From Nitrosomonas sp. HPC101 (GTDB taxonomy: Bacteria; Pseudomonadota; Gammaproteobacteria; Burkholderiales; Nitrosomonadaceae), in the NCBI RefSeq assembly GCF_009833125.1, contig NZ_QRCC01000003.1:22332-86331 (forward strand): a stretch of DNA of 64,000 nt. The letters are read 5' to 3'. A program made the position numbers and the translations under genes. Below the pieces are notes generated by a model. The model worked only from the letters and a program-made list of their open reading frames with translations, searched no databases and was not told where the DNA came from. Of this stretch, positions 18,701-27,859 are shown piece by piece (positions within the stretch are counted from its first letter, which is position 1; the number at the start of each line of letters is the position of its first letter).

Positions 18701-18725
18701 CAGCTGCCGCCAGCTGCTTTCTTTT
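18701..18725 (+). terminator. Intrinsic terminator after cysI
   Basis: CAGCTG-CCGC-CAGCTG hairpin followed by CTTTCTTTT, about 40 bases after the cysI stop. It fits Rho-independent termination of cysJI. Confidence 0.55.
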
Positions 18726-18836
18726 CACGATGCCGGCAGCAGCCTGAATTTACTCGGGAACAAACACGATAGCTTCTTGCCAATACCTGATAATCACCAC
18801 CTTGCCAGACAGGATGATGATCAGGCTATATCCAGA

Positions 18837-19952
18837 TTACAGTTTAGCGCCGGTACCCACCAATACTGCTGAAGTAATTTTATAGGAGAAGGACTCCGGC
18901 TCCAGGCTATCCTGCAGTCGCCCGTCAATTTCAGCATAAGGGTAGCCGAAGAACGGCAACCTGCTGATGGCAGTGCTTACTTTGGTGGAACCAAGGTTAA
19001 TATCCTCTCTTTCATTGAATGCCAGCCAGTTCATCTCCCAGGAACCAAACAGCTTTTCTCTCAATTGACTGATCGAATCATGATTACTTGGCAGCGATTC
19101 CAGAGCCATGATTTTTGCTACATCAGATGGGTCGACTGGCACCCAACCTAATCCGGAAAGATAGAATTCCGCCTGGCAATGCTGGGAAGTACTGATATCG
19201 CCGGATTTCCCCAGATTTCTATTGAGAGAGGATTCGCCGATACGGATCCCGTACTGAACCCTGGCCGGAATACCGGAAGCACGCGCAAGCCCGACAAAAA
19301 GTGAATGGATATCTGCACATTTTCCACTAAATTCTTCTCTGGACAGCATGCTCCGAATATCCCCCCCGCCTTGGCCACGTACACTGTTGTCATAGGCAAC
19401 ATTATCGATCACCCAATCATAAATGGCACGCGCCTGCTGCAACGGAGTATGTGCATTGACTTGGCTGGTCACAGAGCGCGCCATTTTTTTCACGGCATCA
19501 TCCAGTGGAATATGCTTGGTGGATTGTAAATAGCGCTGTATATTCTGGGGGATTGAAACTTTGGCAGGTGCCTGGTAGGAACGCAGATCAACAGTACGAT
19601 CGGCAGTCTTGACGATACTGCTTACCTTGACTGTACGCTCCTCTCCTTTTTGCCAAAGGGCAAAAAATACCGGTGATTGAGTGCCCGGCAGCATGTAAAA
19701 AGCTGAAGCAGTCGCTTTTCCACTCCAGTTATTTCCTTGAGTAAACTGGTAAACTGTGTCGCTTGCATCCGGCAGTGGCAGCCATAGCTTTGCAACTTTA
19801 CCTGTAGCAGGTAATGTAATTTGATACGTCAATTGATAACCACGCCATTTTGCCTGGCTCAACGGCAACGCGGAAGCTTTTAAAACAGACGGAGCCAGCA
19901 CAGCTGCTGTAGCACCTGTACCAACCAACTTGAAAAAATCTCTGCGTTTCAT
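18837..19952 (-). CDS. Tat-exported transglutaminase-like (cysteine protease fold) protein
   Basis: The frame is open from 20006, but the ATG at 19952 is preferred: a GAGG ribosome site precedes it and it begins directly with a twin-arginine signal, MKRRDFFKLVGTGATAA. The mature protein has a transglutaminase-like core with the catalytic Cys in FSGKCADIHSLFVGLARASG, the His in HCQAEFYLSGLGWVPVDPSD, and the Asp in that last motif. Such exported proteins may act as peptidases or crosslinking enzymes in the periplasm, but the substrate is unknown. Divergent from the carboxylesterase gene. About 371 residues. Confidence 0.85.
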   Translation of the reverse strand: MKRRDFFKLVGTGATAAVLAPSVLKASALPLSQAKWRGYQLTYQITLPATGKVAKLWLPLPDASDTVYQFTQGNNWSGKATASAFYMLPGTQSPVFFALWQKGEERTVKVSSIVKTADRTVDLRSYQAPAKVSIPQNIQRYLQSTKHIPLDDAVKKMARSVTSQVNAHTPLQQARAIYDWVIDNVAYDNSVRGQGGGDIRSMLSREEFSGKCADIHSLFVGLARASGIPARVQYGIRIGESSLNRNLGKSGDISTSQHCQAEFYLSGLGWVPVDPSDVAKIMALESLPSNHDSISQLREKLFGSWEMNWLAFNEREDINLGSTKVSTAISRLPFFGYPYAEIDGRLQDSLEPESFSYKITSAVLVGTGAKL

Positions 19953-20029
19953 ACGACCCTCATCAATGATAATATTGAACCCGATAAATTTATTGCTACC
20001 GGCCAATCACGTCAACTTCCTGTAGCCCT

Positions 20030-20710
20030 ATGTCTAATAACCCGCTTCAGCTTTCCGCAATCGATATTGCAACCGGACCGAATCCCTTATATACCATCCT
20101 GTGGATGCACGGATTGGGAGCAGATGGCAATGATTTCGTCCCTATTGTACAAACACTTGATTTGCCAGCAACCCCGATCCGTTTTTTATTTCCTCATGCC
20201 CCTTTGCAGTCTGTTACCATCCATGGTGGCCATACAATGAGAGCATGGTATGACATTCAACACACTGATTTTATTATGCAGGAAGATAAAGTCGGATTAC
20301 ACAGATCACGTCGCGCAATCGTAGCATTGATCGAACACGAAAACCAGAGAGGTATTCCGTCTAATCGCATCATCCTCGCCGGATTTTCACAGGGTGCTGC
20401 CATGGCGCTGCATATTGGACTGCGCCATCCTGACAAACTGGCTGGCATTCTAGCCCTGTCCGGATATCTTCCTCTTGCTGATAAGATCAGACAAGAAGCA
20501 CATGCGGCCAACCAGGCAACGCCCATATTAATGGCTCATGGTAATTATGATTCTGTCGTCCCCGCTGAATTAGCCCGATCTTCGCTACAGTTACTGCGCA
20601 ATTACCATTACTCTGTTACCTGGTACGAATATCCGATGGCGCACACTGTATGTGACCAGGAGCTGGTTGACATTTCCCGCTGGTTAGCAAATATTCTAAA
20701 GGAAACATAA
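20030..20710 (+). CDS. Carboxylesterase/phospholipase family alpha/beta hydrolase
   Basis: A 226-residue alpha/beta hydrolase of the bacterial carboxylesterase II/acyl-protein thioesterase family. Visible are the oxyanion loop LWMHGLGADGNDF, the nucleophile elbow GFSQGAA, the Asp in GNYDSVVP and the His in MAHTVC. It hydrolyses short carboxylic esters; physiological substrate unknown. No signal peptide, so cytoplasmic. It is followed 27 bases later by the VIT-type transporter gene. Confidence 0.9.
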   Translation: MSNNPLQLSAIDIATGPNPLYTILWMHGLGADGNDFVPIVQTLDLPATPIRFLFPHAPLQSVTIHGGHTMRAWYDIQHTDFIMQEDKVGLHRSRRAIVALIEHENQRGIPSNRIILAGFSQGAAMALHIGLRHPDKLAGILALSGYLPLADKIRQEAHAANQATPILMAHGNYDSVVPAELARSSLQLLRNYHYSVTWYEYPMAHTVCDQELVDISRWLANILKET

Positions 20711-20737
20711 GTTTCCAGATCATCAAGACAGATATCC

Positions 20738-21427
20738 ATGACGTATGACAACACCCACTACTCGCATCGAACTGGCTGGCTACGGGCAGCAGTACTAGGT
20801 GCTAATGATGGTATCGTTTCCATCGCCAGCTTGATTATTGGGGTAGCGTCTGCGCATTCAGGAGTTGAAGATATCCTGCTGGCAGGTGTGGCCGGCCTTG
20901 TCGCTGGCGCCATGTCCATGGCCGCGGGAGAATACGTTTCTGTAAGCTCGCAGGCGGATACGGAAGAAGCAGATATCGCGCTTGAACAGTTCCATCTTGT
21001 TCGGGATATCCATTACGAAACCCGGGAACTGACAGATATCTACATTGGAAGAGGTGTTGAGCCCGGACTGGCTCTGGAAGTAGCTAAACAGCTGATGGCG
21101 CATGATGCTTTGGGCGCTCACCTCAGAGATGAATTGGGTTTGCATGAACGCATTCATGCAAAACCTGTCCAGGCAGCCCTCACTTCGGCAGGCATGTTTA
21201 CTCTTGGAGCATCCATGCCACTTCTGGCGACCATTACCGTGCCTGCATCACAAATCATCCCTGTCGTAACAGCCACCTCCCTTTTTTCCCTCGCTGCCCT
21301 GGGTACACTGGCGGCTTATCTTGGAAGAGCAAGTATATTGAAAGGAGCTGCGCGCGTGGTTTTCTGGGGTGTGCTTGCCATGGGGTTTACCGCACTGACC
21401 GGTACACTTTTTGAAATGCTAATCTGA
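20738..21427 (+). CDS. VIT1/CCC1-family Fe2+/Mn2+ transporter
   Basis: A 229-residue membrane protein with the family hallmarks LRAAVLGANDGIVSIASLI at the N-terminus and AAGEYVSVSSQADTEEADI around residues 67-85, an acidic helical metal-binding insert, and three further transmembrane helices at the C-terminus. Family members move Fe2+ or Mn2+ out of the cytosol in exchange for protons. In this iron-rich lifestyle it may serve detoxification, which is inference. Confidence 0.88.
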   Translation: MTYDNTHYSHRTGWLRAAVLGANDGIVSIASLIIGVASAHSGVEDILLAGVAGLVAGAMSMAAGEYVSVSSQADTEEADIALEQFHLVRDIHYETRELTDIYIGRGVEPGLALEVAKQLMAHDALGAHLRDELGLHERIHAKPVQAALTSAGMFTLGASMPLLATITVPASQIIPVVTATSLFSLAALGTLAAYLGRASILKGAARVVFWGVLAMGFTALTGTLFEMLI

Positions 21428-21579
21428 AGGCTGTCAAGGCGCCTCTGCAAAATAGTTCACGTTGTTATGCTCATGTTTTTCAGAGGTTCCTTAAATAATA
21501 CCACCTTTTTATATCTATTTTTCTAACCGTTTCGGGTCTACCCTATCCGGGAGCCGATCATTCAAAAAGGAGCATAACC

Positions 21580-22032
21580 TTGGATCTGATTTTATGGCGT
21601 CATGCCGAAGCAGAAGATGGTATTCCAGATGCAACACGCGAGTTGACTGAAAAAGGTTTGAAACAGGCACAAAAAATGGCCAAGTGGCTGAAAACCAAAT
21701 TGCCGCAAGATACTCATATCATAGTCAGCCCGACCAGACGTACTCAGCAAACTGCTTCGGCACTGACTACCCGTTTTGAAACCAGTGATCAGGTAGGAAC
21801 AGACACCACCCCACACAGAATACTTAATGCAATTGCCTGGCCGGAAACAGACGGTACCGTACTGGTGGTGGGGCATCAACCTACCCTGGGAAGAATCGCC
21901 TCTCTCCTGTTAAAAGGAGAAGAAACTGATTTCTCCGTACGAAAAGGCTCTGTCTGGTGGTTCAGCTGTAAACAAAGAAATGAGCGAGAAAGTATTATCC
22001 TACGCGCAGTAATAACGCCCGAAATACTGTAA
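21580..22032 (+). CDS. sixA: Phosphohistidine phosphatase SixA
   Basis: A 150-residue histidine phosphatase. The catalytic motif is WRHAEAED (family RHxxA) at residues 5-12, followed by SPTRRTQQTA and the second His in VVGHQPTLGR. The listed start is a TTG with a strong AAAAAGGAGC ribosome site 8-10 bases upstream; there is no better ATG. SixA removes phosphate from histidine phosphotransfer domains, in E. coli mainly the nitrogen phosphotransferase system. Target here unknown. Confidence 0.85.
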   Translation: MDLILWRHAEAEDGIPDATRELTEKGLKQAQKMAKWLKTKLPQDTHIIVSPTRRTQQTASALTTRFETSDQVGTDTTPHRILNAIAWPETDGTVLVVGHQPTLGRIASLLLKGEETDFSVRKGSVWWFSCKQRNERESIILRAVITPEIL

Positions 22033-22128
22033 ATTTCTTAACTGACATGGAAAATAACAGCTAACCCCGATCTGGTAACACAAAAGTACCCGTATCCTTG
22101 CTTACCTTGAGATTCCTCATCTAAAGGA

Positions 22129-23106
22129 TTGGATCAAAATATAAGCACACCTCCTATGAAAATACTGCCCTCCCTGTTTTCTCCCGCAGGCCAAAATGCA
22201 AGATTATCCATTGTCATCCATCATCGTGTTTTACCGGAACCGGATCTGTTGACAGGAGAAGGAGGAGTCACACAGTTCGAAAAAGGATTGGGTTATCTGA
22301 CCAACAATTTCAACATCCTGCCTTTATCCGAGGCAGTAAACAGATTAGGCAACGGTACGTTGCCTGCTCGTGCCGCTTGTATCACATTTGACGATGGCTA
22401 CGCAGATAATGCTGAAGTAGCACTCCCACTCCTGCAAAAGTATGGCGTAACCGCAACCTTTTTCATTGCTTCCGGCTTTCTGGATGGAGGACGAATGTGG
22501 AACGATACCGTTATCGAATCAGTGCGCTTCGCCAGAGGAGACAAACTTGATCTGAGCATGATCGATCTGGGTACTCACGCAATTGCCACGCTTGAGCAAA
22601 AGCAGGAAACGCTAACCTTCCTGATCAACAAACTGAAATACTTACCCCACGAAACAAGGGCTTCTCAGGTAGAGAAACTCAGCGCCATCATCTCTGCCGA
22701 ACTGCCAGACAATCTCATGATGACTTCAGTGCAAGTCAGACAGCTACACGACGCAGGAATGGAAATAGGGGGCCACACCGTCACCCATCCGATACTTGCA
22801 AGCATCGATGATGCGACTGCACGTATGGAGATAACAGAAGGAAAGGCAAGGCTTGAAGCAATTACCGGTGCACAGGTACGTCTGTTCGCCTACCCGAATG
22901 GCAAGCCGGGCAAAGACTATCTGCCTGCACATGTAAAAATGATCAAGGACGCCGGATTTGAGGCTGCCGTCTCAACCGCATGGGGTGCTGCCCGACAAAA
23001 TAGCGATATGTTCCAGCTGCCACGCTTCACTCCTTGGGATAACAGTGAACTGTTTTATGTACTACGCATGATGCGCAATATGAAACAAGCAATTCAGGTT
23101 GTGTAG
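22129..23106 (+). CDS. Polysaccharide deacetylase family protein
   Basis: A 325-residue protein of the NodB/CE4 family. The metal-binding TFDDGYADN motif, the GVTATFFIASGFL strand, HTVTHP (the two metal-binding His), and FAYPNGKPGKDY are visible. It probably removes acetyl groups from an extracellular or envelope polysaccharide. The frame opens with TTG at 22129; an ATG at 22156 (MKILPSLFSPAG) is an alternative. No signal peptide is obvious. A hairpin follows at 23131. Confidence 0.82.
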   Translation: MDQNISTPPMKILPSLFSPAGQNARLSIVIHHRVLPEPDLLTGEGGVTQFEKGLGYLTNNFNILPLSEAVNRLGNGTLPARAACITFDDGYADNAEVALPLLQKYGVTATFFIASGFLDGGRMWNDTVIESVRFARGDKLDLSMIDLGTHAIATLEQKQETLTFLINKLKYLPHETRASQVEKLSAIISAELPDNLMMTSVQVRQLHDAGMEIGGHTVTHPILASIDDATARMEITEGKARLEAITGAQVRLFAYPNGKPGKDYLPAHVKMIKDAGFEAAVSTAWGAARQNSDMFQLPRFTPWDNSELFYVLRMMRNMKQAIQVV

Positions 23107-23130
23107 TACAAGCCGGAAATATAACGAAAA

Positions 23131-23156
23131 AGCCTGTACGGGAACCTGTACAGGCT
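23131..23156 (-). terminator. Hairpin with T-run on the minus strand
   Basis: Arms AGCCTGTAC and GTACAGGCT are perfect, loop of 8. Read leftward it is followed by TTTTT, so it would terminate a minus-strand transcript, although no minus-strand gene lies to its right. In the rightward direction no T-run follows the stem. Confidence 0.45.
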
Positions 23157-23371
23157 CAAGGAAAGACCATATCAATAGGTCTTAGGGTTTTGCGGTGAAG
23201 AAAATTTTGCGTAAAAATCACTGTATACGGCGCAACATCCACAAATCAGTACCACAACAAAATTTGCTTAATAAGTTGTCTGTGAAGAAGAAATCCCGGA
23301 CGAGGTAAGGTAGGTAGATCGCCCGGGATGGGATGTGGAGGAAATAAAGTTACTTCGACCTTGAGAGAGAA

Positions 23372-23406
23372 AACATAATAATGAGAAGCAATCTCATTAT
23401 TATGTT
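23372..23406. promoter_or_regulatory. 15-bp perfect palindrome resembling an iron-type operator
   Basis: AACATAATAATGAGA (23372-23386), five-base spacer, TCTCATTATTATGTT (23392-23406). The ATAATGAGA half repeats the core seen in the Fur-like site upstream of bfd. It lies about 160 bases upstream of the FMN reductase gene. It could equally be a strong RNA hairpin. Confidence 0.45.
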
Positions 23407-23563
23407 AGTGATGCGCGCAATGGAAGTCAAGCGCTTTATGCAAACTTATTGTGAATTTTTTTATTGGTACGGCAATCTGTAGTGACGTAGTATATTTACC
23501 TCTATAAGTATTTAAAGAATTTGCAAGTATTTATATGTTTTCTATCTACAGGAGGAAGTCGCA

Positions 23564-24118
23564 ATGAGTCAATATCAGATTGCTGTTGTGGTTGGAAGCC
23601 TTCGCAGAGAATCATTCAATCGAAAACTGGCTGACGCATTGATAAAACTTGGTCCGCCGAAATTCGCATTCAAGCACCTGACCATAGGCGACTTGCCACT
23701 CTACAACCAGGATGATGATGACCATCCAGCCGATTCTGTAAGGCGGCTCAAGCGCGAGATTGCGGAGTCACAGGGATTGATATTTGTAACACCAGAATAT
23801 AACCGTTCAATGCCTGGCGTACTCAAAAATGCGCTTGACCAAGCATCCCGTCCCTACGGACAGAATGCTTGGGCAGGCAAGCCTGCCGGTGTCATAGGTG
23901 CTTCCATTGGTTCGATCGGTACGGCTATCTCGCAACAGCATCTGCGTATCTCTCTTGCTTATCTCGATGTTCCGACACTTTGTCAACCGGAAGCGTTTAT
24001 CCACGTAACAGAAGACTTGTTTGACGAGGCCGGAAACATTGGAAATGAGCGTAGCAAGAAATTCCTGCAAGGCTGGATGGACCGGTATGTCGAGTGGACA
24101 AGAAAACATGTTGCCTGA
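23564..24118 (+). CDS. NADPH-dependent FMN reductase (ChrR/YieF-like)
   Basis: A 184-residue flavodoxin-fold reductase. The FMN phosphate loop is GSLRRESFNRKLA near the N-terminus and the second flavin-contact motif is TPEYNRSMPGVLKNALDQAS. It matches the family of NAD(P)H:quinone/chromate reductases that make two-electron reductions and protect against quinone stress. A textbook ribosome site (AGGAGG) precedes the ATG. It stands alone between two gene-free stretches. Confidence 0.88.
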   Translation: MSQYQIAVVVGSLRRESFNRKLADALIKLGPPKFAFKHLTIGDLPLYNQDDDDHPADSVRRLKREIAESQGLIFVTPEYNRSMPGVLKNALDQASRPYGQNAWAGKPAGVIGASIGSIGTAISQQHLRISLAYLDVPTLCQPEAFIHVTEDLFDEAGNIGNERSKKFLQGWMDRYVEWTRKHVA

Positions 24119-24676
24119 AGTAAAAAGAGAGTGGAGAACTTAAGACATAATTAAGTATTGAGTCCACAGAATATTCCTGTCGGATGGCCAACAGGCATGT
24201 TGAAGAAAGTATGTGTTCCAGCCTAGTGGAAGGCTTGATCCACATCGGGTTGGAGAAATAACTGTCTGGCGTATCCTGGACGGTAACGATCTCAAGCTCC
24301 ACTAGGTGCATTATTACCTGCAATGACACGGCTCGGATTTCCAGCGCAAGATACCAAGGCACGGGTTTACTGCGATGTAAATCTATATACCGTGCAGGTG
24401 CTGGCACCAAACTCACCGCCCGTGTCCGCAAGCATGCGACTACGAGCACGCTCGCCATGGCGCATTGTCTATCATCGCTGCGTGCTGGATCTGCACAGCG
24501 GGCGACACATCATCTCAACGTCGAGCAATCGCTATCGCAGCGTCAAACTCATACGCTGCCGCGTCAGCCTGCAATCCCTCTCTCTCTGAGATAAACTGGG
24601 CTTGGTATCAAGGCGTAATTCTGACTGATTACCGCCATTGGCTATTGGAAAAATACAGGATTATTTGGATCAATCT
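24119..24676. other. Gene-free stretch between FMN reductase and ppx
   Basis: About 560 bases in which short frames exist on both strands but none has a recognisable domain, a ribosome site or a neighbour that suggests expression. The more GC-rich part (24320-24600) could be decayed coding or mobile DNA; I could not identify it. Confidence 0.4.
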
Positions 24677-26215
24677 TCAGGCTGCGCCAGGTCGGATATG
24701 ACAATCGTCCACTCGATTCCCAATACGAAAATCGACATCTACTTTTTCCCAGGCGCTAATTTCATTATTCAGCAGCGTGTCGGTCAGTGGATTGCATTCC
24801 AGCCAGGCCGGTGGAATGCATAGTGTGCAGCGCCCGCCGTCCATGGACAATGTCATGTCTGGCAACTCAATATACGTGCGGCTACGGTAAAAAATTGCAG
24901 CGATACGCAGAGCAATTGAACGGGCGAGGTTAATGGGTTGGCCAAGAAAATCCCGAGTTTTGGCAAGCGAGCCACGATGCGAGAGTACCAACTGGCCTAA
25001 CTGGAATTGTTCTATTCTGGAAAAACCGGGCATATCGGCATTATCGAGAATATAGGCAGAATGTTTGTGGTAACCCGTATGGGCTACCGAAATACCGATT
25101 TCATGCAAACGTGCCGCCCAGGCAAGCAGTTTCAGTGCATTTTCAACTTTTTCCTGATCGATGTAATCTTCTGCCAGGAGCTGCCTGCCAAACAAGACCG
25201 CAAGCGATTCAATTCGGGCTGCCTGTTGTGGTTCTACCTGATAGCGTTGCATGAATTCCTGTACAGAGACCTCACGCATATCTTCTTTGTGAAAGCGTCC
25301 CAGCATATCGTAAAGCACTCCCTGGCGCAGTGCGCCGCTGGTGATTTCCATGCGCTCAATCTTCAATTCTGTAAAAACAGCATTCATGATGGCAAATCCA
25401 CCCGCGATAATCACCTTGCGATCGGGATTCAATCCAGGGATTGCCAGTTTTCTGAGATCGCCTGTTTTAAGCAGGAATTCCCGCAGTTTTTCCAGACCTG
25501 CAAGCGTGATGATTTCTGCCTCATCGCTATTGTTATAGCCATTCAGTGTGAGAATATGGGCCAGTGCACGCGCAGTGCCGGAAGAACCGTAAGCCTTTTG
25601 CCAGCGTGATGGAGAAAAACCGGCCGCAACAGCCTGTATTTCAGAACGTGCCGCCAGTTCTGCATGTTTCAATGACGATTTGGTGATCTTTCCATCCGGA
25701 AAAAAAATCTGACTGTGGCTGATGCAGCCGATGGAAAGACTTTCCAGTTTGCTGGATTTCAGCTGGCTGCCAATGATTAACTCGGTAGAACCACCACCGA
25801 TATCGACGACGAGCAAAGTATCATTGGAAGGCGGCAGGCTGTGCGCCACTCCAAGAAAAATCAACCGGGCTTCTTCGTATCCTGCAATGATTTCAATCGG
25901 AAAACCCAGCGCATCTTCAGCTTTCTGCAGAAAATCTGTTGCATTTCTGGCAACACGCAGCGTGTTTGTTCCCACCACCCTGACCGCACGATACGGCAAT
26001 CCCCGTAAACGTTCGCCAAACCGCTTCAGACAGGCCAGTGCACGGTGTTGCGATGCCTCATCCAGCATCTGATCTTCGGATAATCCCGCTGCAAGCTGTA
26101 CCATTTCTTTCAGGCTATCCAACAGATAGAGCTGTTTTCCTTCCGTCCGGGCCACCTGCAGATGAAAGCTGTTGGAACCCAGATCAACCGCAGCAAGTGT
26201 TGAATATTCGTGCAT
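24677..26215 (-). CDS. ppx: Exopolyphosphatase (Ppx/GppA family)
   Basis: The frame is open from 26338, but that stretch overlaps phoU; the ATG at 26215 (MHEYSTLAAVDLGSNSFHLQ) places the family's ASKHA phosphate-1 motif at the N-terminus and is preferred, giving 512 residues. Other motifs are VVDIGGGSTELI (phosphate-2) and the HD-like helical domain in the C-terminal part (LHEIGISVAHTGYHKHSAYI). It releases phosphate from polyphosphate ends, or pppGpp if GppA-like. It follows phoU by 25 bases on the same strand, which supports a role in phosphate balance. Confidence 0.92.
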   Translation of the reverse strand: MHEYSTLAAVDLGSNSFHLQVARTEGKQLYLLDSLKEMVQLAAGLSEDQMLDEASQHRALACLKRFGERLRGLPYRAVRVVGTNTLRVARNATDFLQKAEDALGFPIEIIAGYEEARLIFLGVAHSLPPSNDTLLVVDIGGGSTELIIGSQLKSSKLESLSIGCISHSQIFFPDGKITKSSLKHAELAARSEIQAVAAGFSPSRWQKAYGSSGTARALAHILTLNGYNNSDEAEIITLAGLEKLREFLLKTGDLRKLAIPGLNPDRKVIIAGGFAIMNAVFTELKIERMEITSGALRQGVLYDMLGRFHKEDMREVSVQEFMQRYQVEPQQAARIESLAVLFGRQLLAEDYIDQEKVENALKLLAWAARLHEIGISVAHTGYHKHSAYILDNADMPGFSRIEQFQLGQLVLSHRGSLAKTRDFLGQPINLARSIALRIAAIFYRSRTYIELPDMTLSMDGGRCTLCIPPAWLECNPLTDTLLNNEISAWEKVDVDFRIGNRVDDCHIRPGAA

Positions 26216-26240
26216 GATACGTGGCCTGATTCCAGGCGGT

Positions 26241-26957
26241 TTATTTACTGACTTCTCGTTCGATTTCATCTGCCGATACATGGCGGACATCTTTGCCTTT
26301 AACCAGATAGACAATATATTCCGACATGTTTTTGGCATGATCGCCTATGCGTTCGACTGCTTTAGCAGCAAACAGGATCTCGATCGAAGTAGAAATTTTA
26401 CGGGGATCTTCCATCATAAACGTTACCAAATGCCGGATAATCGACCGAAATTCCTCATCCACTTGTTCATCCTGGCGCACGATTTCCGCCGATGCATTCG
26501 GATCCAGCCTGGCAAAAGCATCCAGCGCCTTGCGCAACATATCGATGGCAATAGCAGCAATGTGCCGTATTTCGACGAAACGAGGCATGTGCATACGATC
26601 TGCGGCGTAAATCAATTTTGCCATACGGGCGATTTTGGTTGCCTCGTCACCAATCCTCTCCAGATCGGTAATAGTATTGATTACAGTCATAATCATGCGC
26701 AAATCAATCGCTGTGGGTTGCCTGCGCACGATAACCTGGGAGCAGAGTTCGTCGATTTTTACTTCCATGGCATTGACGCGATGATCGTTGTCGATAATCT
26801 GTTCGATCATGTGCTCATTGCCATCAGTCAATGCCTCGACTGCATTCTTGATCTGCTCTTCGACAAACCCTCCCATCTGTAATACATATGTGCGGATTTC
26901 TTCGAGATCAGCGTCAAATTTTTTTGAGACATGTTCCTTGTTAACCATGTTATGCAT
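26241..26957 (-). CDS. phoU: Phosphate signalling protein PhoU
   Basis: A 238-residue helical protein made of two PhoU repeats, with the metal-binding E/DXXXD motifs seen as ITDLERIGDEATKIA (about 97-111) and KAVERIGDHAKNMSEY (about 200-215). PhoU links the Pst phosphate transporter to the PhoR kinase and represses uptake. No pst genes are in view; here it is paired with ppx. Full length. Confidence 0.94.
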   Translation of the reverse strand: MHNMVNKEHVSKKFDADLEEIRTYVLQMGGFVEEQIKNAVEALTDGNEHMIEQIIDNDHRVNAMEVKIDELCSQVIVRRQPTAIDLRMIMTVINTITDLERIGDEATKIARMAKLIYAADRMHMPRFVEIRHIAAIAIDMLRKALDAFARLDPNASAEIVRQDEQVDEEFRSIIRHLVTFMMEDPRKISTSIEILFAAKAVERIGDHAKNMSEYIVYLVKGKDVRHVSADEIEREVSK

Positions 26958-27030
26958 CCTGTAGAGAGATAATCACGTCATTTTATGCCAGTAATATGAC
27001 GACCCAAGACAGGCAGGGAAATGTCTGTAG

Positions 27031-27690
27031 CTATACCGTCAGGGTTTCCACTCCCTGATCAGTACCCAGCAACAGCACATCAGCGCTTCGTCTGGCAAAC
27101 AGGCCGTTTGTCACCACCCCTGTAATCTGGTTGAGCATGGTTTCCAGTTCAACCGGGTTCATGATATTTAGATTATGTATATCTAGAATCACGTTACCAT
27201 TGTCAGTGATGAAATCCTGGCGCCAGGCCGGTTGTCCGCCTAATAATGCAATTTCCCGCGCAACATGACTGCGTGCCATCGGAATGACTTCCACCGGAAG
27301 AGGAAATTTCCCCAGTACCTTAACCAGCTTGCTCTGATCAGCAATACAAATGAATTTACGCGCAACCGCCGCGATAATTTTTTCACGCGTCAGCGCACCG
27401 CCACCGCCTTTTATCATGTGCATATTCCGGGTGATTTCATCCGCACCATCAATATATACCGGGATATCGGCAACGGAATTGAGGCTCAGAACCTCAATTC
27501 CATGCTGCTTCAGACGGTTTGCAGTCGCCTCGGAACTTGCCACGGCTCCTTCGATCTTGTGTTTAATTCTGGCCAGTTCGTCAATAAAGAGATTGGCGGT
27601 GGATCCTGTCCCGATGCCGATGATTTCACCTACCGGCACATACTGCAGGGCTGCTTGTGCTACTGCCCGTTTCTGCTCGTCTTGTGTCAT
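27031..27690 (-). CDS. rpiA: Ribose-5-phosphate isomerase A
   Basis: The frame opens at 27768, but the ATG at 27690 ([15 protein letters not shown]) gives the normal 219-residue enzyme. Motifs: [15 protein letters not shown] (phosphate loop), DGADEI with catalytic Asp, and [12 protein letters not shown]. It interconverts ribose-5-phosphate and ribulose-5-phosphate, in an autotroph a direct feeder of the Calvin cycle. It is divergent from mutL. Confidence 0.94.
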   Translation of the reverse strand: MTQDEQKRAVAQAALQYVPVGEIIGIGTGSTANLFIDELARIKHKIEGAVASSEATANRLKQHGIEVLSLNSVADIPVYIDGADEITRNMHMIKGGGGALTREKIIAAVARKFICIADQSKLVKVLGKFPLPVEVIPMARSHVAREIALLGGQPAWRQDFITDNGNVILDIHNLNIMNPVELETMLNQITGVVTNGLFARRSADVLLLGTDQGVETLTV

Positions 27691-27859
27691 GATGATTATT
27701 AATAATTGGTTCTTGAAATACTGTCGTGACTGGGAAGGATGCGGAGCACTCGTGCCTTCCTCGCCCATTTGACATTAAGCGTACCATAACTTGGTGACGG
27801 TATAATCACCGATTCAATCAGTTTCGCTGCATATTTTTCCATCTCGATTCCAGCTCCAA

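Larger units (their letters stand above)
23107..23563. other. Gene-free, hairpin-rich stretch
   Basis: About 457 bases with no plausible gene but four inverted repeats: 23131-23156 (9-bp stem, T-run on the minus strand), 23163-23183 (6-bp stem), 23293-23329 (7-bp stem around a purine-rich loop), and 23372-23406 (15-bp perfect stem). This could encode a small RNA or a composite control region for the FMN reductase gene. See findings. Confidence 0.5.
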
